Positions 16,872 through 25,062 of a DNA stretch of 64,000 bases are shown here, in pieces. Numbering within the stretch: the first letter of the stretch is position 1; the number at the start of each line of letters is the position of its first letter. The position numbers were made by a program, and so were the translations under genes. The notes under the pieces are model-generated. The model saw only the letters and a program-made list of their open reading frames with translations, did no database searches and was not told the DNA's origin. The stretch spans positions 1 to 64,000 of the forward strand of contig CAVXQP010000004.1 in assembly GCA_963763955.1 (NCBI GenBank), in the 5' to 3' direction. The stretch comes from DASUPK01 sp963763955 (GTDB taxonomy: Bacteria > Actinomycetota > Thermoleophilia > Solirubrobacterales > 70-9).

Positions 16872-18359
16872 TTAAGGCCCGCTCAGCTTGCCCTTATGCC
16901 GCACATGGACCAGATAGGTGCCGTCGGCCGAGGTGAACACCGGCCGGAAGCCGGCCGCCTCGAGCCGCCTGATCGCTGAGGGCAAATGAGCGATCACCGC
17001 GCCGGCGTGGGTTCGTCGCAATGCTTCGGCGAGGTTCCCCGCCGTTCCGGCGCGCAGGACCGCATAGTTGTCCCGAAGCTCCTGCGGCGTGTACTGCTCG
17101 AGCCATCCGTTCAAGACCACCGGCGTGCTCGGCGAGCGCCAGTTGATGTACGAACCCACCCCGGCGTAGGTGACGATGCGGCCGTGCTTGGGAGGATGCG
17201 CAATCGCGTAGTCGGCCACGGGAAAGTCCAGCGTCGGATCGTCTTTCGCCGGCCCGAGGACCGCGGCGAGGATCGCCGCCACGACCGCCGCCGCACCGAC
17301 CAGCGCAACGGGCATCCGCAGCGACGTGTGCGTCCGATTCGGTGCGGTCCAGGCGACCTGCAGCGCCAGGACCGGGCCGATGAAGACGATGTTCCTGACC
17401 GAGTACCCGGCGAAGACGAGGAACCCGGCGGTCACGAGGAGGGTGGTGATGCGGCGGGGCCGCGGCGAGCGGACCCACATCCAGGCCGCGAAGCAGGCCG
17501 CCAGACTCAGGTAGACGACCGCCAGGGGCGAGCTGAAGGCCGACTCCCACTCGGTGCTCGCCAGTGAGATCGCCTGGTTCTGGAAGCTCAGCAGATAGGA
17601 CCAGATCGCCGACCCCAGCGGCGTGGCGACCGTGACGATCACCGCCGCGAGCACACCCACGCCGCCGAGCACCGCGACCCGTTTCAGCGGGACCGAGCCC
17701 GGGATCCCGCGCCAATGGTCGATCGCGAGCCCGACCGTCGCCAGGCCCAGGAGCAGGAAGCCGGCGATGAATCCACCGTGCAGGTTCGCCCAAAGCGCGA
17801 ACAGCGCCAGGATCGCCAGTGGCGCCCACCAAGCCTGGCGCTGCCCGGCGGTCGTCTCGCCGCGCTCGCGCCAGAGGAGGAGCAGCAGCGCGACCAGCAG
17901 CGAGAAGATCAGGACGGTGAAGCCGGCGGCCCGCGGATGGATCACGGCTAGCACCCCGGGGAAGTAGAAGGCAGAGACCGCGACCAGCATCGGCCACCCC
18001 TTCCGGCGGCAAAGCCAGAGCAGCAGCCCCAGCGGCATCGTGATCAGGAACGCGTAGAGGACGGTGAGCCCAGTCGGGCCGAGTGCGGAGAAGACCCGGA
18101 AGAAGGTCAGCTCGGAGAGCCACTGCTGATTCAGCCAGGTCCCTCCCTGCGAGACGGTCGAGAAGGGATCGTGGGTGGCGAAACCGTGCTCCGCGATGAA
18201 CCGGCCGCTCGTCAGCGACAGGTAGAAGTCGCCGTTGTGGACGCGGTCCAAGCAGAGAGCGAGGGCGCCGACCAAAGCAATCAGGGCCCCGATCAGGGCC
18301 ATCGTCGATCTCGAGGTCAGCCGCCCGCCGCTGATCACGGTGGGGTCGGGAGTACGCAC
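16872..18359 (-). CDS. Multi-spanning membrane protein, function unknown
   Basis: I take the GTG at 18359 (VRTPDPTVISGG) as start; an ATG at 18302 directly before the first membrane segment is the other choice. About 495 residues with ten or so membrane helices, then a soluble C-terminal domain of about 110 residues (DFPVADYAIAHPPKHGRIVT, then NWRSPSTPVVLNGWLEQYTP). The shape, with HDPFSTVSQGGTWLNQQWL in the first external loop, resembles GT-C-like glycosyltransferase relatives of unknown role. It follows the MptB-like gene's strand with a 24-base gap between them, so the two may be cotranscribed. Confidence 0.65.
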   Translation of the reverse strand: MRTPDPTVISGGRLTSRSTMALIGALIALVGALALCLDRVHNGDFYLSLTSGRFIAEHGFATHDPFSTVSQGGTWLNQQWLSELTFFRVFSALGPTGLTVLYAFLITMPLGLLLWLCRRKGWPMLVAVSAFYFPGVLAVIHPRAAGFTVLIFSLLVALLLLLWRERGETTAGQRQAWWAPLAILALFALWANLHGGFIAGFLLLGLATVGLAIDHWRGIPGSVPLKRVAVLGGVGVLAAVIVTVATPLGSAIWSYLLSFQNQAISLASTEWESAFSSPLAVVYLSLAACFAAWMWVRSPRPRRITTLLVTAGFLVFAGYSVRNIVFIGPVLALQVAWTAPNRTHTSLRMPVALVGAAAVVAAILAAVLGPAKDDPTLDFPVADYAIAHPPKHGRIVTYAGVGSYINWRSPSTPVVLNGWLEQYTPQELRDNYAVLRAGTAGNLAEALRRTHAGAVIAHLPSAIRRLEAAGFRPVFTSADGTYLVHVRHKGKLSGP

Positions 18360-18411
18360 GGGGGCCGGTATTCGTAGCGCTTCGGCCGGTCCGATTGGGT
18401 CACGAAGGCGT

Positions 18412-18427
18412 GAAAATGGCCATTTTC
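18412..18427. promoter_or_regulatory. Perfect 16-bp palindrome
   Basis: GAAAATGGCCATTTTC is a perfect palindrome, unusually AT-rich for this genome. It lies between the divergent genes at 18359 and 18583, about 20 bases before a promoter candidate, and is a plausible operator of the zinc-ribbon regulator or the membrane protein. Confidence 0.45.
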
Positions 18428-18445
18428 GGCCCGAAAAACTGGGAT

Positions 18446-18473
18446 TTGCAGGGATTTCAGCATCTGCTAATAT
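18446..18473 (+). promoter_or_regulatory. Candidate sigma-70-type promoter
   Basis: TTGCAG and TAATAT spaced by 16 bases, in an AT-rich stretch upstream of the zinc-ribbon regulator at 18583. Good match for a housekeeping promoter; not tested. Confidence 0.45.
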
Positions 18474-18582
18474 GTACGGCCCCGCCGGGGCACGGAAACC
18501 CGGCATTTGCAGCGTATTTCGCGCAGTTCTCCCGTAGTGGCAGCCTTCGCGAAAGCAGCGCTCGAGACCGCGGAGGTAACTC

Positions 18583-18969
18583 ATGGCGACCAAGACGAAA
18601 ACGGCAAACCACAACGCGCGCTCCCGCACGCCCCGCACGCGGCGCTGGACCTGCTCCGGCTGCGAGGTGACCGTGCGCTACGCCGCGGGCAGCAAGTCCA
18701 CCCCACGCCGGCCCGAGGGCTGGACCAAGCAGGGTGGCCAGTGGCTCTGTCTGCACTGTCAGCGCGAGAAGGCCGTCGAGAAGGCGACCATCGGCGCCAA
18801 CGGTGACGGCTGGGCCTCGCGGCGCCAGGCTCTGCTCGAGTTCGAGCTTCGCCGCAGTCCCGAGGAGCCCGACGGCGTGATCGCCAAGCGGGCCAATTGC
18901 TCCACCGGACACGTGCGCAAAGTCCGCGAAGAGCTCGAGCGCGACGGCAAGCTCCGCAAGGCCGCTTAG
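18583..18969 (+). CDS. Small zinc-ribbon and helix-turn-helix DNA-binding protein
   Basis: 128 residues; GGAGG lies eight bases before the ATG. A basic N-terminus is followed by a zinc ribbon, with CSGC near residue 24 and CLHC near 56. The C-terminal half (residues 75-128) looks like a winged helix or helix-turn-helix (ALLEFELRRSPEEPDGVIAK, then CSTGHVRKVREELERDGKL). A transcription regulator is likely. I do not recognise a named family. The palindrome at 18412 could be its own operator. Confidence 0.65.
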   Translation: MATKTKTANHNARSRTPRTRRWTCSGCEVTVRYAAGSKSTPRRPEGWTKQGGQWLCLHCQREKAVEKATIGANGDGWASRRQALLEFELRRSPEEPDGVIAKRANCSTGHVRKVREELERDGKLRKAA

Positions 18970-18987
18970 TTCTCCGCCTCAAAATCG

Positions 18988-19130
18988 GGTACGGTGGCAG
19001 GCGAAATGCACCTGCCGAATCACGCCTCGTCCGGCGTGAGCGGGGGAACCAATGGAGCGACAGCTCCGTGGGCGAATCGGTACATCCGTAGCGCACTCTT
19101 TCGGCGCGAGCCCGTCAGCTAACCCCGTAG
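18988..19130 (+). promoter_or_regulatory. ydaO-type cyclic di-AMP riboswitch
   Basis: The 3' part has the hallmark of the ydaO/yuaA motif: CTCTTTCGGC, then CCCGTCAGCTAACCCCGTAG and GC. The 5' half has CTGCCGAATCACGCC, CGGGGGAACCAATGG and GGGCGAATCGG in the order expected for the two ligand-binding halves. It binds cyclic di-AMP and in actinobacteria usually switches off cell-wall hydrolases, Rpf-like proteins or potassium and osmolyte transporters. Here the only gene in line is the 44-codon ORF at 19152. Exact borders are estimated. Confidence 0.85.
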
Positions 19131-19151
19131 GCCCGAGAAAGAGAGGTTGGC

Positions 19152-19286
19152 ATGGGCACGTTGATCGATCATCTGGCGACCGATCGAATCCGGGGCGGGC
19201 GACTGATCCTCGCCTATTCGATCGGCGCGGTCTTTGGGATCGCCTTGGCGATCGTCGCGCTGCTGGCGGCGGGAACCGGCCCGTAG
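19152..19286 (+). CDS. 44-residue single-span membrane protein under the riboswitch
   Basis: ATG with GAGAGG upstream. MGTLIDHLATDRIRGGRLIL leads into one hydrophobic helix (AVFGIALAIVALLAAG) and the frame ends 17 bases-pairs of codons later at TAG, one base short of the convergent GH76 stop. I recognise no family. Its position 22 bases after the c-di-AMP riboswitch, with nothing else downstream on that strand, makes it the likely regulated product. Confidence 0.55.
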   Translation: MGTLIDHLATDRIRGGRLILAYSIGAVFGIALAIVALLAAGTGP

Positions 19287-19287
19287 C

Positions 19288-20607
19288 TCAGCGGCCGAGG
19301 GCCGCCATCCACGCGAACAGGGCCGCGTTCGCGGCGTGCAGCTGCAAGCTGCCCTTGGGGGAACCGGCCCTCGACGCCTTCTTGCCGTACCAGGTGCGCA
19401 GGTAGAGGCCGTGCTTGTCGTGCGCCCGGTGTAGTGCGCTGCGCGCGCTCCGCTGGGCGATCCCGTACCAGTTCCCGTTGTTGTCCTCCTGGGCGAACTC
19501 GAGCATCGTCCGCACGTACCAGAAGTCGAACTGCGGACCCATCCAGAAGCGGCGGTAGACCGCGAGGGTGGTGTTCGCCAGCTGCTGCGCCCGCTGGCAG
19601 TAGGACTTCTTGCCGGTCTGGTCGCAGATGATCCGGTGGGCCAGGATCATCGGGCCGTTCACGTACGGCATCGGCGAGGCGGCGAACGGCGGATAGTTGT
19701 TCGACGCCTGCGCCTCGCCCGGAGCGGGAACCGGGGTGCCGGCGGCCTCGAGCTTCGCGGCCTCGTCCGGGTTCGCCGACAGCGCCTTCGCATCGGCGGC
19801 CGCCGCCTGCGCGGGGGACGTACCGCCCGCGGTGTCGGAGCCCACGGTCGTCACCTTGCCGTAGGTGCCGGGCTTGCGCAGGCGGGCGTACAGCCCCGTT
19901 GCGGGATCGACGAGCCAGACGTTGGCCCAGTCGATGAACTTGGTGGCGTCGTCCAGATAGTGCTTGTCGTGGGTGATGGCGAAGAGGCGCGCGGAGAGCA
20001 GTGTGCCTGACGCCAGTGACTCACCCGCATAGAAGCTGTGGTTGGTGTTCCACCAGATGCCTCCCGGCCGGCCCGGGGTGTTGTCCCAGCCCGAGACGCT
20101 GATGAAGTTCTGCGCGATCTCGGCGTCGGTCAGATAGCGACCGTTGCCGGTCGCCCGGTAGGCGTCGAGGAACGCCAGCCCCCACCAGCCGTTGTCGTCG
20201 AACCAGGTGGTCTTTCCCGGCTCGTGCTGGCGGGGCCTGGGCCCGAAGCCGGGGACCGGCTCGAGCGTGGGATTGAGATACCGCTGGGCTCCCCAGGCGA
20301 ACCGGTTGAGCTGATGGAGGTGGCGGCTGGATGGAGCCGCGATCTGCAGCCCGGCGAGCGCCTCGAAGAGGGGCACGACTCCCCAGAGCGAAGCCTGGTT
20401 CGACCCGCCCATCACCGAGCTGTACCAGCGACGGCCCCGGTTCCACCAGCGGTTGGTCTGCTTGACCCCCTGGTTCGCTGCCTTCAGGTAGCGCGCCTGG
20501 CTGGCGCTGAACGCCCCGGCCCCAGCCGGCATACAGGCGAGCCCGGCGAGCGCCAGGGCCGCGAGCGAAACCAGCACCGCAATCGAGCTTCTTCGGACGA
20601 TCGACAC
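19288..20607 (-). CDS. Secreted glycoside hydrolase family 76 (alpha-1,6-mannanase-like)
   Basis: 439 residues with a signal peptide (IAVLVSLAALALAGLACMPA). The (alpha/alpha)6-type pattern is visible, with the catalytic pair of aspartates in WFDDNGWWGLAFLDAYRATG, which is the GH76 signature; GIWWNTNHSFYAGESLASGT and a conserved YVNGPMILAH follow. GH76 enzymes cut or transfer on alpha-1,6-mannan. With an MptB-like mannosyltransferase close by, remodelling of the cell's own mannan is a reasonable inference. Confidence 0.82.
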   Translation of the reverse strand: MSIVRRSSIAVLVSLAALALAGLACMPAGAGAFSASQARYLKAANQGVKQTNRWWNRGRRWYSSVMGGSNQASLWGVVPLFEALAGLQIAAPSSRHLHQLNRFAWGAQRYLNPTLEPVPGFGPRPRQHEPGKTTWFDDNGWWGLAFLDAYRATGNGRYLTDAEIAQNFISVSGWDNTPGRPGGIWWNTNHSFYAGESLASGTLLSARLFAITHDKHYLDDATKFIDWANVWLVDPATGLYARLRKPGTYGKVTTVGSDTAGGTSPAQAAAADAKALSANPDEAAKLEAAGTPVPAPGEAQASNNYPPFAASPMPYVNGPMILAHRIICDQTGKKSYCQRAQQLANTTLAVYRRFWMGPQFDFWYVRTMLEFAQEDNNGNWYGIAQRSARSALHRAHDKHGLYLRTWYGKKASRAGSPKGSLQLHAANAALFAWMAALGR

Positions 20608-20667
20608 TCCTACCCCGGAACACCTTACGGGGGGATTTGACGCGGAGTGAGAGGAGGAATGCGCTTC

Positions 20668-21021
20668 TCAGTCGACGAAGGGCAGGACGTCCCCCACCCC
20701 GGTCAGCTCGATGACGCGCCTCACCTGGGGGGCGCGGGCCCTGGTGATGCGAAGTCGCCCACCGTTGTTCTCCGAGCGATCATTGAGATCGAGCAGCAGG
20801 CGTATGCCGGAGGCGTCCAGGAACTCGAGCTCGTCCAGGTCGAGCAGGATGCTCTCGGCATCGGTTGCCTCGGCGCGGCGCATCTCCAGCTCGAGCCGGC
20901 CGACGACCGAGAGGTCCAGCTCGCCGACCAGCCGGATGCGCTCGCCGGCCTCCGTGCGCTCGCTCCGCAGTGTGAAGCCACGGTCATCCCGTCGCGACGT
21001 TCCCTGGTTCCCCTGTGACAT
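20668..21021 (-). CDS. STAS-domain anti-sigma factor antagonist
   Basis: 117 residues from the ATG at 21021, with AAGGAGAAG upstream. One STAS domain: RIRLVGELDLSVVGRLELEM, then ILLDLDELEFLDASGIRLLL with the serine that is phosphorylated by RsbW-type kinases in this family. Unphosphorylated protein would bind an anti-sigma kinase and free a sigma factor. No kinase is adjacent; the SpoIIE phosphatase at 44709 could act on it. Confidence 0.85.
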   Translation of the reverse strand: MSQGNQGTSRRDDRGFTLRSERTEAGERIRLVGELDLSVVGRLELEMRRAEATDAESILLDLDELEFLDASGIRLLLDLNDRSENNGGRLRITRARAPQVRRVIELTGVGDVLPFVD

Positions 21022-21173
21022 CGGTTCTTCTCCTTCGAGAGTGAGTCGGTGGCTACTCGTATAAGCGACGCCGGCTCCCAGCAGGTTACTTCCTTGTTGG
21101 AAAAAATCGGGAACTGCGCCAATTAGCTCGGCAGCGGCCCCCCGGCCCGGTCGCGGACCCCAGGACCTGTTCC

Positions 21174-23027
21174 CTATGACGCTGGGATGACGCCCGAGTG
21201 GCCGATTGTTCGCCCGCTCGAATCGAGGGCGCGAACGGCGAAGGCCGTCGCGGTGGTGTTGAGGTCGACTCGGGTCTCGAAGCCGCTGCGGCGAGCGGTG
21301 GCCACGGGCCGCAGTGAGCCGTCGGCCCCCTCGGCGAGGATCCGCCACTTGGCGACCTCTGTGTCGCCGTTCCAGCTCGCGAAGACGGAGACCGAGGCCG
21401 GGCCGGTCCGCCGAGCGGCGACGGCCGGCGGCGTCTTCGGGGTCCCGGTCCAGGGGAACCGGTAGGTCCGATAGGTCCCGTCGTCCTGAGGCAGGCTGCC
21501 GTCGAGGAGGAGCTTGCCGCGCTGGGAGAACTCCGAGAAGAACGGCTCAGAGCCGAAGCCGACGAAGACGTTGCCGCCGGGGAGTCGCTGCAGGCTGCCC
21601 TCGCTCTGGGCGGAGGTACTGTTCGACCGCGCGAACTGGCGCACCAGCGTCGCCTTGTGGCGGCGAGCGTTGAGCTGCAGGATGATCCCGCGCGAGAACG
21701 GGTTGAGCTGCGGCGGGCCCGCCCCGTCATCGAACATGCTGAGCCGCCCGTTCCGCAGCATGCGGGCGTCGTGCTGGAAGTAGAACTGGGCGCCGGGCCC
21801 GAGCCGGAAGTTGCTCCCCTTGCCCCCGAGCGTCCAGAGGATCCGGCCCGTCGGCCGGTCGACCTTGTAGATCGCGGAGGTGTCGCGCGCGGAAATCAGC
21901 ACGCGATCCTTCTTCACCGCCTGGACGGCGTTGAAGTGGAAGGCGTCGAAGAAGGCGCTGTTCTGCGACGTCGCCTGCGAGGTCTCGAGCGGGATGTGGC
22001 CGTAGGAATGCCACTCCCAGACCACCAGCCCGGTCTTGATGTCGACCTCCTGGACGATCGCGTCGAGGAGCGGCGAGAGGGTGCCGGGCGGCGTGCCTGG
22101 GAGGTGCACCCGGATCGGCGAGTAGATCGTGAAGAGCGCGTCGCCATCCCGCGTGAGCTCGAACTCGTGCAGGTCCATCGGATAGCCGTTGCCGGAGTGG
22201 ACCACCTTGATGATGCGGTAGGAGCGGTTCGCGATCACGCCGCCACCGATGCCGTAGGCCGACGGCGTCACCGTCCCCTCCCACCAGGTCAGGACCTTGC
22301 GCCCCTTGAAGGTCTGCAGCCTCAGGTTGGCGGCGACCTCCGGCGGAGTGAGCTGCCGGAACCAGACCAGGTTGCCCGCACCGTCCACGATCATCGGACC
22401 GCCGGGCCCGACGGGCTTGATCGTCACGGTGTTGTTGCTCTCCGGGTGGACGACCGGCGAGGGGAGCGGCGTGAGCAAGAGCTTGCCGTTCCCGCGGGTC
22501 CGCTTCGAGCTCTTGTTGATCGTGATCTTCGGCGGCAGCAGACCCGGCTCGCTGACGAAGTGCTGGAGCTTGTCGGGCTGGGTGGCCGTCAACGTGAGCG
22601 GCCCGAGCTTGGCACCGAGGGTGGCGACGGTGAAGCAGAAGCGGATCGGCTTCCTGCCGCGAATCCGGACCATGACGGCGACCGACTCGCCCTGGGTGAG
22701 GGGCTGGTCGGGAACGAAGCTGGCGCCTCGGTGCGCCGGAGTAGGAGAGCAGGCGGCCCGAATGGACGCCGGAGCTCTGGCCGGTCACGGAGACGGAACG
22801 GATCCGGCTGCGCGGCGACTCCGAGGATGCTGATCTGGGTCCCGGGCGAGGCGTCGGGCGTGTTCGGCTGCGGCGAGATCGTCAGCCTGCCGCCGGCCGC
22901 CGAAGCAAGCGATCCGGCCGGAGCGAGCAGGCCGACAGCCGGCGGCGAGCGCCGCCAGGACAACCAGCAGACCAGGTCGCCCGGGTGCCCCTATCCGCAA
23001 GACCCTCTCTCCTCTCTCCAAAACCAT
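21174..23027 (-). pseudogene. Arylsulfotransferase-like exported protein, three frame disruptions
   Basis: The C-terminal 500 residues are intact and match the Arylsulfotran_2 type: WWEGTVTPSAYGIGGGVIAN, GYPMDLHEFELTRDGDALF, VWEWHSYGHIP, SARDTSAIYKVDRPTGRILW, YFQHDARML. The N-terminus starts at 23027 with a signal peptide (PGLLVVLAALAAG). It then needs three frame changes, each one extra base, near 22940, 22808 and 22729, to read through LTISPQPNTPDASPGTQISI and TGQSSGVHSGRLLSYS into the main frame. Three insertions restore the original frame. It is either a young pseudogene or a sequence with errors. It is divergent from a TetR gene that probably controls it. Confidence 0.7.
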
Positions 23028-23065
23028 ACGGAGTATCGCTTCACGACGTACCATACTCAATATGG
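23024..23065. promoter_or_regulatory. Paired inverted repeats, probable TetR operator
   Basis: CCATACTCAATATGG (23051-23065) is a 5-bp inverted repeat that overlaps the TetR start codon. CCATACGGAGTAT (23024-23036) overlaps the start codon of the arylsulfotransferase-like gene; GAGTAT and ATACTC also pair between the two. The layout fits a TetR protein controlling both divergent genes. Confidence 0.5.
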
Positions 23066-23731
23066 CTTCGAGCACAAGAGCCGCGGAGGCCCTGGTCGGC
23101 TACGGAGCCGCCGGGAGTCCCGGCGCCCGCCTGCCCTCTCCGCCCACCCAGGCTCGCGGCGCCGAGAAGCGCGATCGCATCTACGACGCGGCGCGTTGTG
23201 CTCTACGAGGCGAACGGCATCGACGCTGCCCGGGTCGAGGACGTAATCGCCGAGGCCGGCGTCAGCTGGGCGACCTTCTTCCGCTACTTCCCCCGCAAGG
23301 AGGACGTGCTGATCGAGCACGCCGCGCGCCATTTCCGCGACCAGGTGAGGGCGGCGGCCGAGCGCGGGCTGCGCCACGGGCGGCTGCGGGTTCGGACGGT
23401 CACCGAACGCGCTTTCGGGGCCCTACTTCGTCCCGCGGGCGTTTCCCCCGCCCTGCACAGCGACGCGCTGCTCGAGGTCTTCGCGAATCCGGCGCGCTTC
23501 GCGGCGCTGGTCGACGACGGACATCCCCAGCCGATGGTCGGGCTCACGGCCGAGCTGCTCGCCGAGGCCCAGCACCGCGGCGAGATGAGGGCCGACGTCG
23601 ACGCATCGGCCGCCGCTCTCACTGTGGTCGCCGGGGCCCTATTGCCCGGCGCGCAGGCCGCGGCGGCCGGCGTCGATCCGCGGCAGCCGGTCGCCGCCGC
23701 GCTCGACATCCTCTGGGAAGGGCTCGCCTAG
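23062..23731 (+). CDS. TetR family regulator, one frameshift
   Basis: ATG at 23062. The first frame gives QARGAEKRDRIYDAA, the start of the helix-turn-helix domain. One extra base near 23205 moves the rest (VVLYEANGIDAARVEDVIAE, then AGVSWATFFRYFPRKEDVLI) into the next frame, where it runs to the stop at 23731. The DNA-binding domain is thus split at the first helix. The C-terminal ligand domain (about 150 residues) is intact. Joined, it has about 222 residues. The operator pair next to it supports control of the divergent arylsulfotransferase-like gene. Confidence 0.72.
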
Positions 23732-23735
23732 CCCT

Positions 23736-24392
23736 CTACTTCGGCTGCGGAACGATCCGGATGTAGGGCTTCGGCGACTCCCACTCGCCGAAGGTCTCCT
23801 TGGCCTCGTCGTCGGAGACGGAGCCGGAGATGATCACGTCATCACCCTGCTGCCAGTTGACGGGGGTGGCGACCTTGTGCTTGGCGGTGAGCTGCAGCGA
23901 GTCGATCACCCTGAGGACCTCGTCGAAGTTGCGGCCGGTCGTCATCGGATAGACCAGGATCAGCTTGATCTTCTTGTCGGGACCGATGACGAACACGTTG
24001 CGGACAGTCTGGTTGTCCGCCGGCGTGCGATCGCCCGGGTCGCCCTCGACCTCGGCCGGCAGCATGTCGTAGAGCTTCGAGACCTTGTAGTCGGAGTCGG
24101 CGATGATCGGGTAGTTGGGCGCTGCTCCCTGCGTCTCTTCGATGTCCTTCGCCCATTCCTCGTGCTTGCCCGTCGGATCGACGGAGAGTCCGATGATCTT
24201 CACGCCGCGCTTGTCGAACTCCGGCTTCGCGTTCGCCATGTAGCCGAGCTCGGTCGTGCAGACCGGCGTGAAGTCCTTGGGGTGCGAGAAGAGCACCGCC
24301 CAGTCGTCGCCGATCCAGTCGTGGAACTTGATCTTGCCCTCGGTGGTCTCCGCCTCGAAATCGGGGGCGGTGTCACCAATCTTCAAAGCCAT
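23736..24392 (-). CDS. 1-Cys peroxiredoxin (Prx6 type)
   Basis: 218 residues. FSHPKDFTPVCTTELGYM carries the peroxidatic cysteine in the PVCTTE motif of the Prx6 subfamily, and the long C-terminal part (TPVNWQQGDDVIISGSVSDD, then PKPYIRIVPQPK) is typical. It reduces hydrogen peroxide and organic or lipid peroxides in the cytoplasm. Start at MALKIGDTAPDFEAET is standard. It converges on the TetR gene with a 4-base gap. The AT-rich leader 24393-24442 probably holds its promoter. Confidence 0.93.
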   Translation of the reverse strand: MALKIGDTAPDFEAETTEGKIKFHDWIGDDWAVLFSHPKDFTPVCTTELGYMANAKPEFDKRGVKIIGLSVDPTGKHEEWAKDIEETQGAAPNYPIIADSDYKVSKLYDMLPAEVEGDPGDRTPADNQTVRNVFVIGPDKKIKLILVYPMTTGRNFDEVLRVIDSLQLTAKHKVATPVNWQQGDDVIISGSVSDDEAKETFGEWESPKPYIRIVPQPK

Positions 24393-24442
24393 TTTCGCCT
24401 CGTTTCCTCTCTTCTGAGTAATACACCTAAAGCTTATCCTGA

Positions 24443-25009
24443 TTAAGGTCTTTCTCCGGCGCTGGGCGAGTCCGGCGCTCTGCAGAGACGATTCCGTAGC
24501 CAGCCAGAGGCGTCGGAGAGCGCCAGGCGCCGGGCAAGCAGCTCCTGCGCGAATTCAATCCCCTCGTCGCCCAGGCGTCCGTCCGGGGAGTCCGGCGGAT
24601 CGCGCCGCAGCCGCTCACCGATCCAGCGGGTCACGGTCGTGCCGCCGAACATCGACGCGCGCACGTAGCCGACGAAGTGGCGGACCTGGCCGATGCTGCC
24701 GTCGTCGAACCGCCGCTTGAACCCCTTGCCGGGAATGCGATTGCGCCCTCCGCGGGCCAGGTCGGCGAGGGCTCTTCGCCCCTTGCTGATGCCCGCCGCC
24801 TGCTGGCCGAGGTCCAGGAGGAACTGGTTGACGCTGTCGTCGGCCTCTCCCAGCTGGCCGGCGAGCCCGGCGAGCCGCTCGCAGGCGGTGCCGCTGAGAT
24901 GACGGCTCACGGTGGGATCGGACTCGTCGGCCAGAGGATCGATCAGGACGAAGGCGAGCACGCCGGCGCCGATCAGGCAGACCGCGCCGATGGCGAGCAA
25001 CAGCCTCAT
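24443..25009 (-). CDS. Membrane-anchored protein, function unknown
   Basis: 188 residues from the ATG at 25009. One N-terminal hydrophobic helix (LLLAIGAVCLIGAGVLAFVL) followed by an external or cytosolic soluble region with a mixed alpha character (CERLAGLAGQLGEADDSVNQ, FVGYVRASMFGGTTVTRWIG). I recognise no family. Two or three cysteines are present after the anchor. It is divergent from the exported GH-like gene at 25063, with about 50 bases between the starts. Confidence 0.55.
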   Translation of the reverse strand: MRLLLAIGAVCLIGAGVLAFVLIDPLADESDPTVSRHLSGTACERLAGLAGQLGEADDSVNQFLLDLGQQAAGISKGRRALADLARGGRNRIPGKGFKRRFDDGSIGQVRHFVGYVRASMFGGTTVTRWIGERLRRDPPDSPDGRLGDEGIEFAQELLARRLALSDASGWLRNRLCRAPDSPSAGERP

Positions 25010-25062
25010 GCCCCAATCCAACCGGATCGGCGTCCCTTGCGGGTTTGGCTAGTCTCGGCCGG

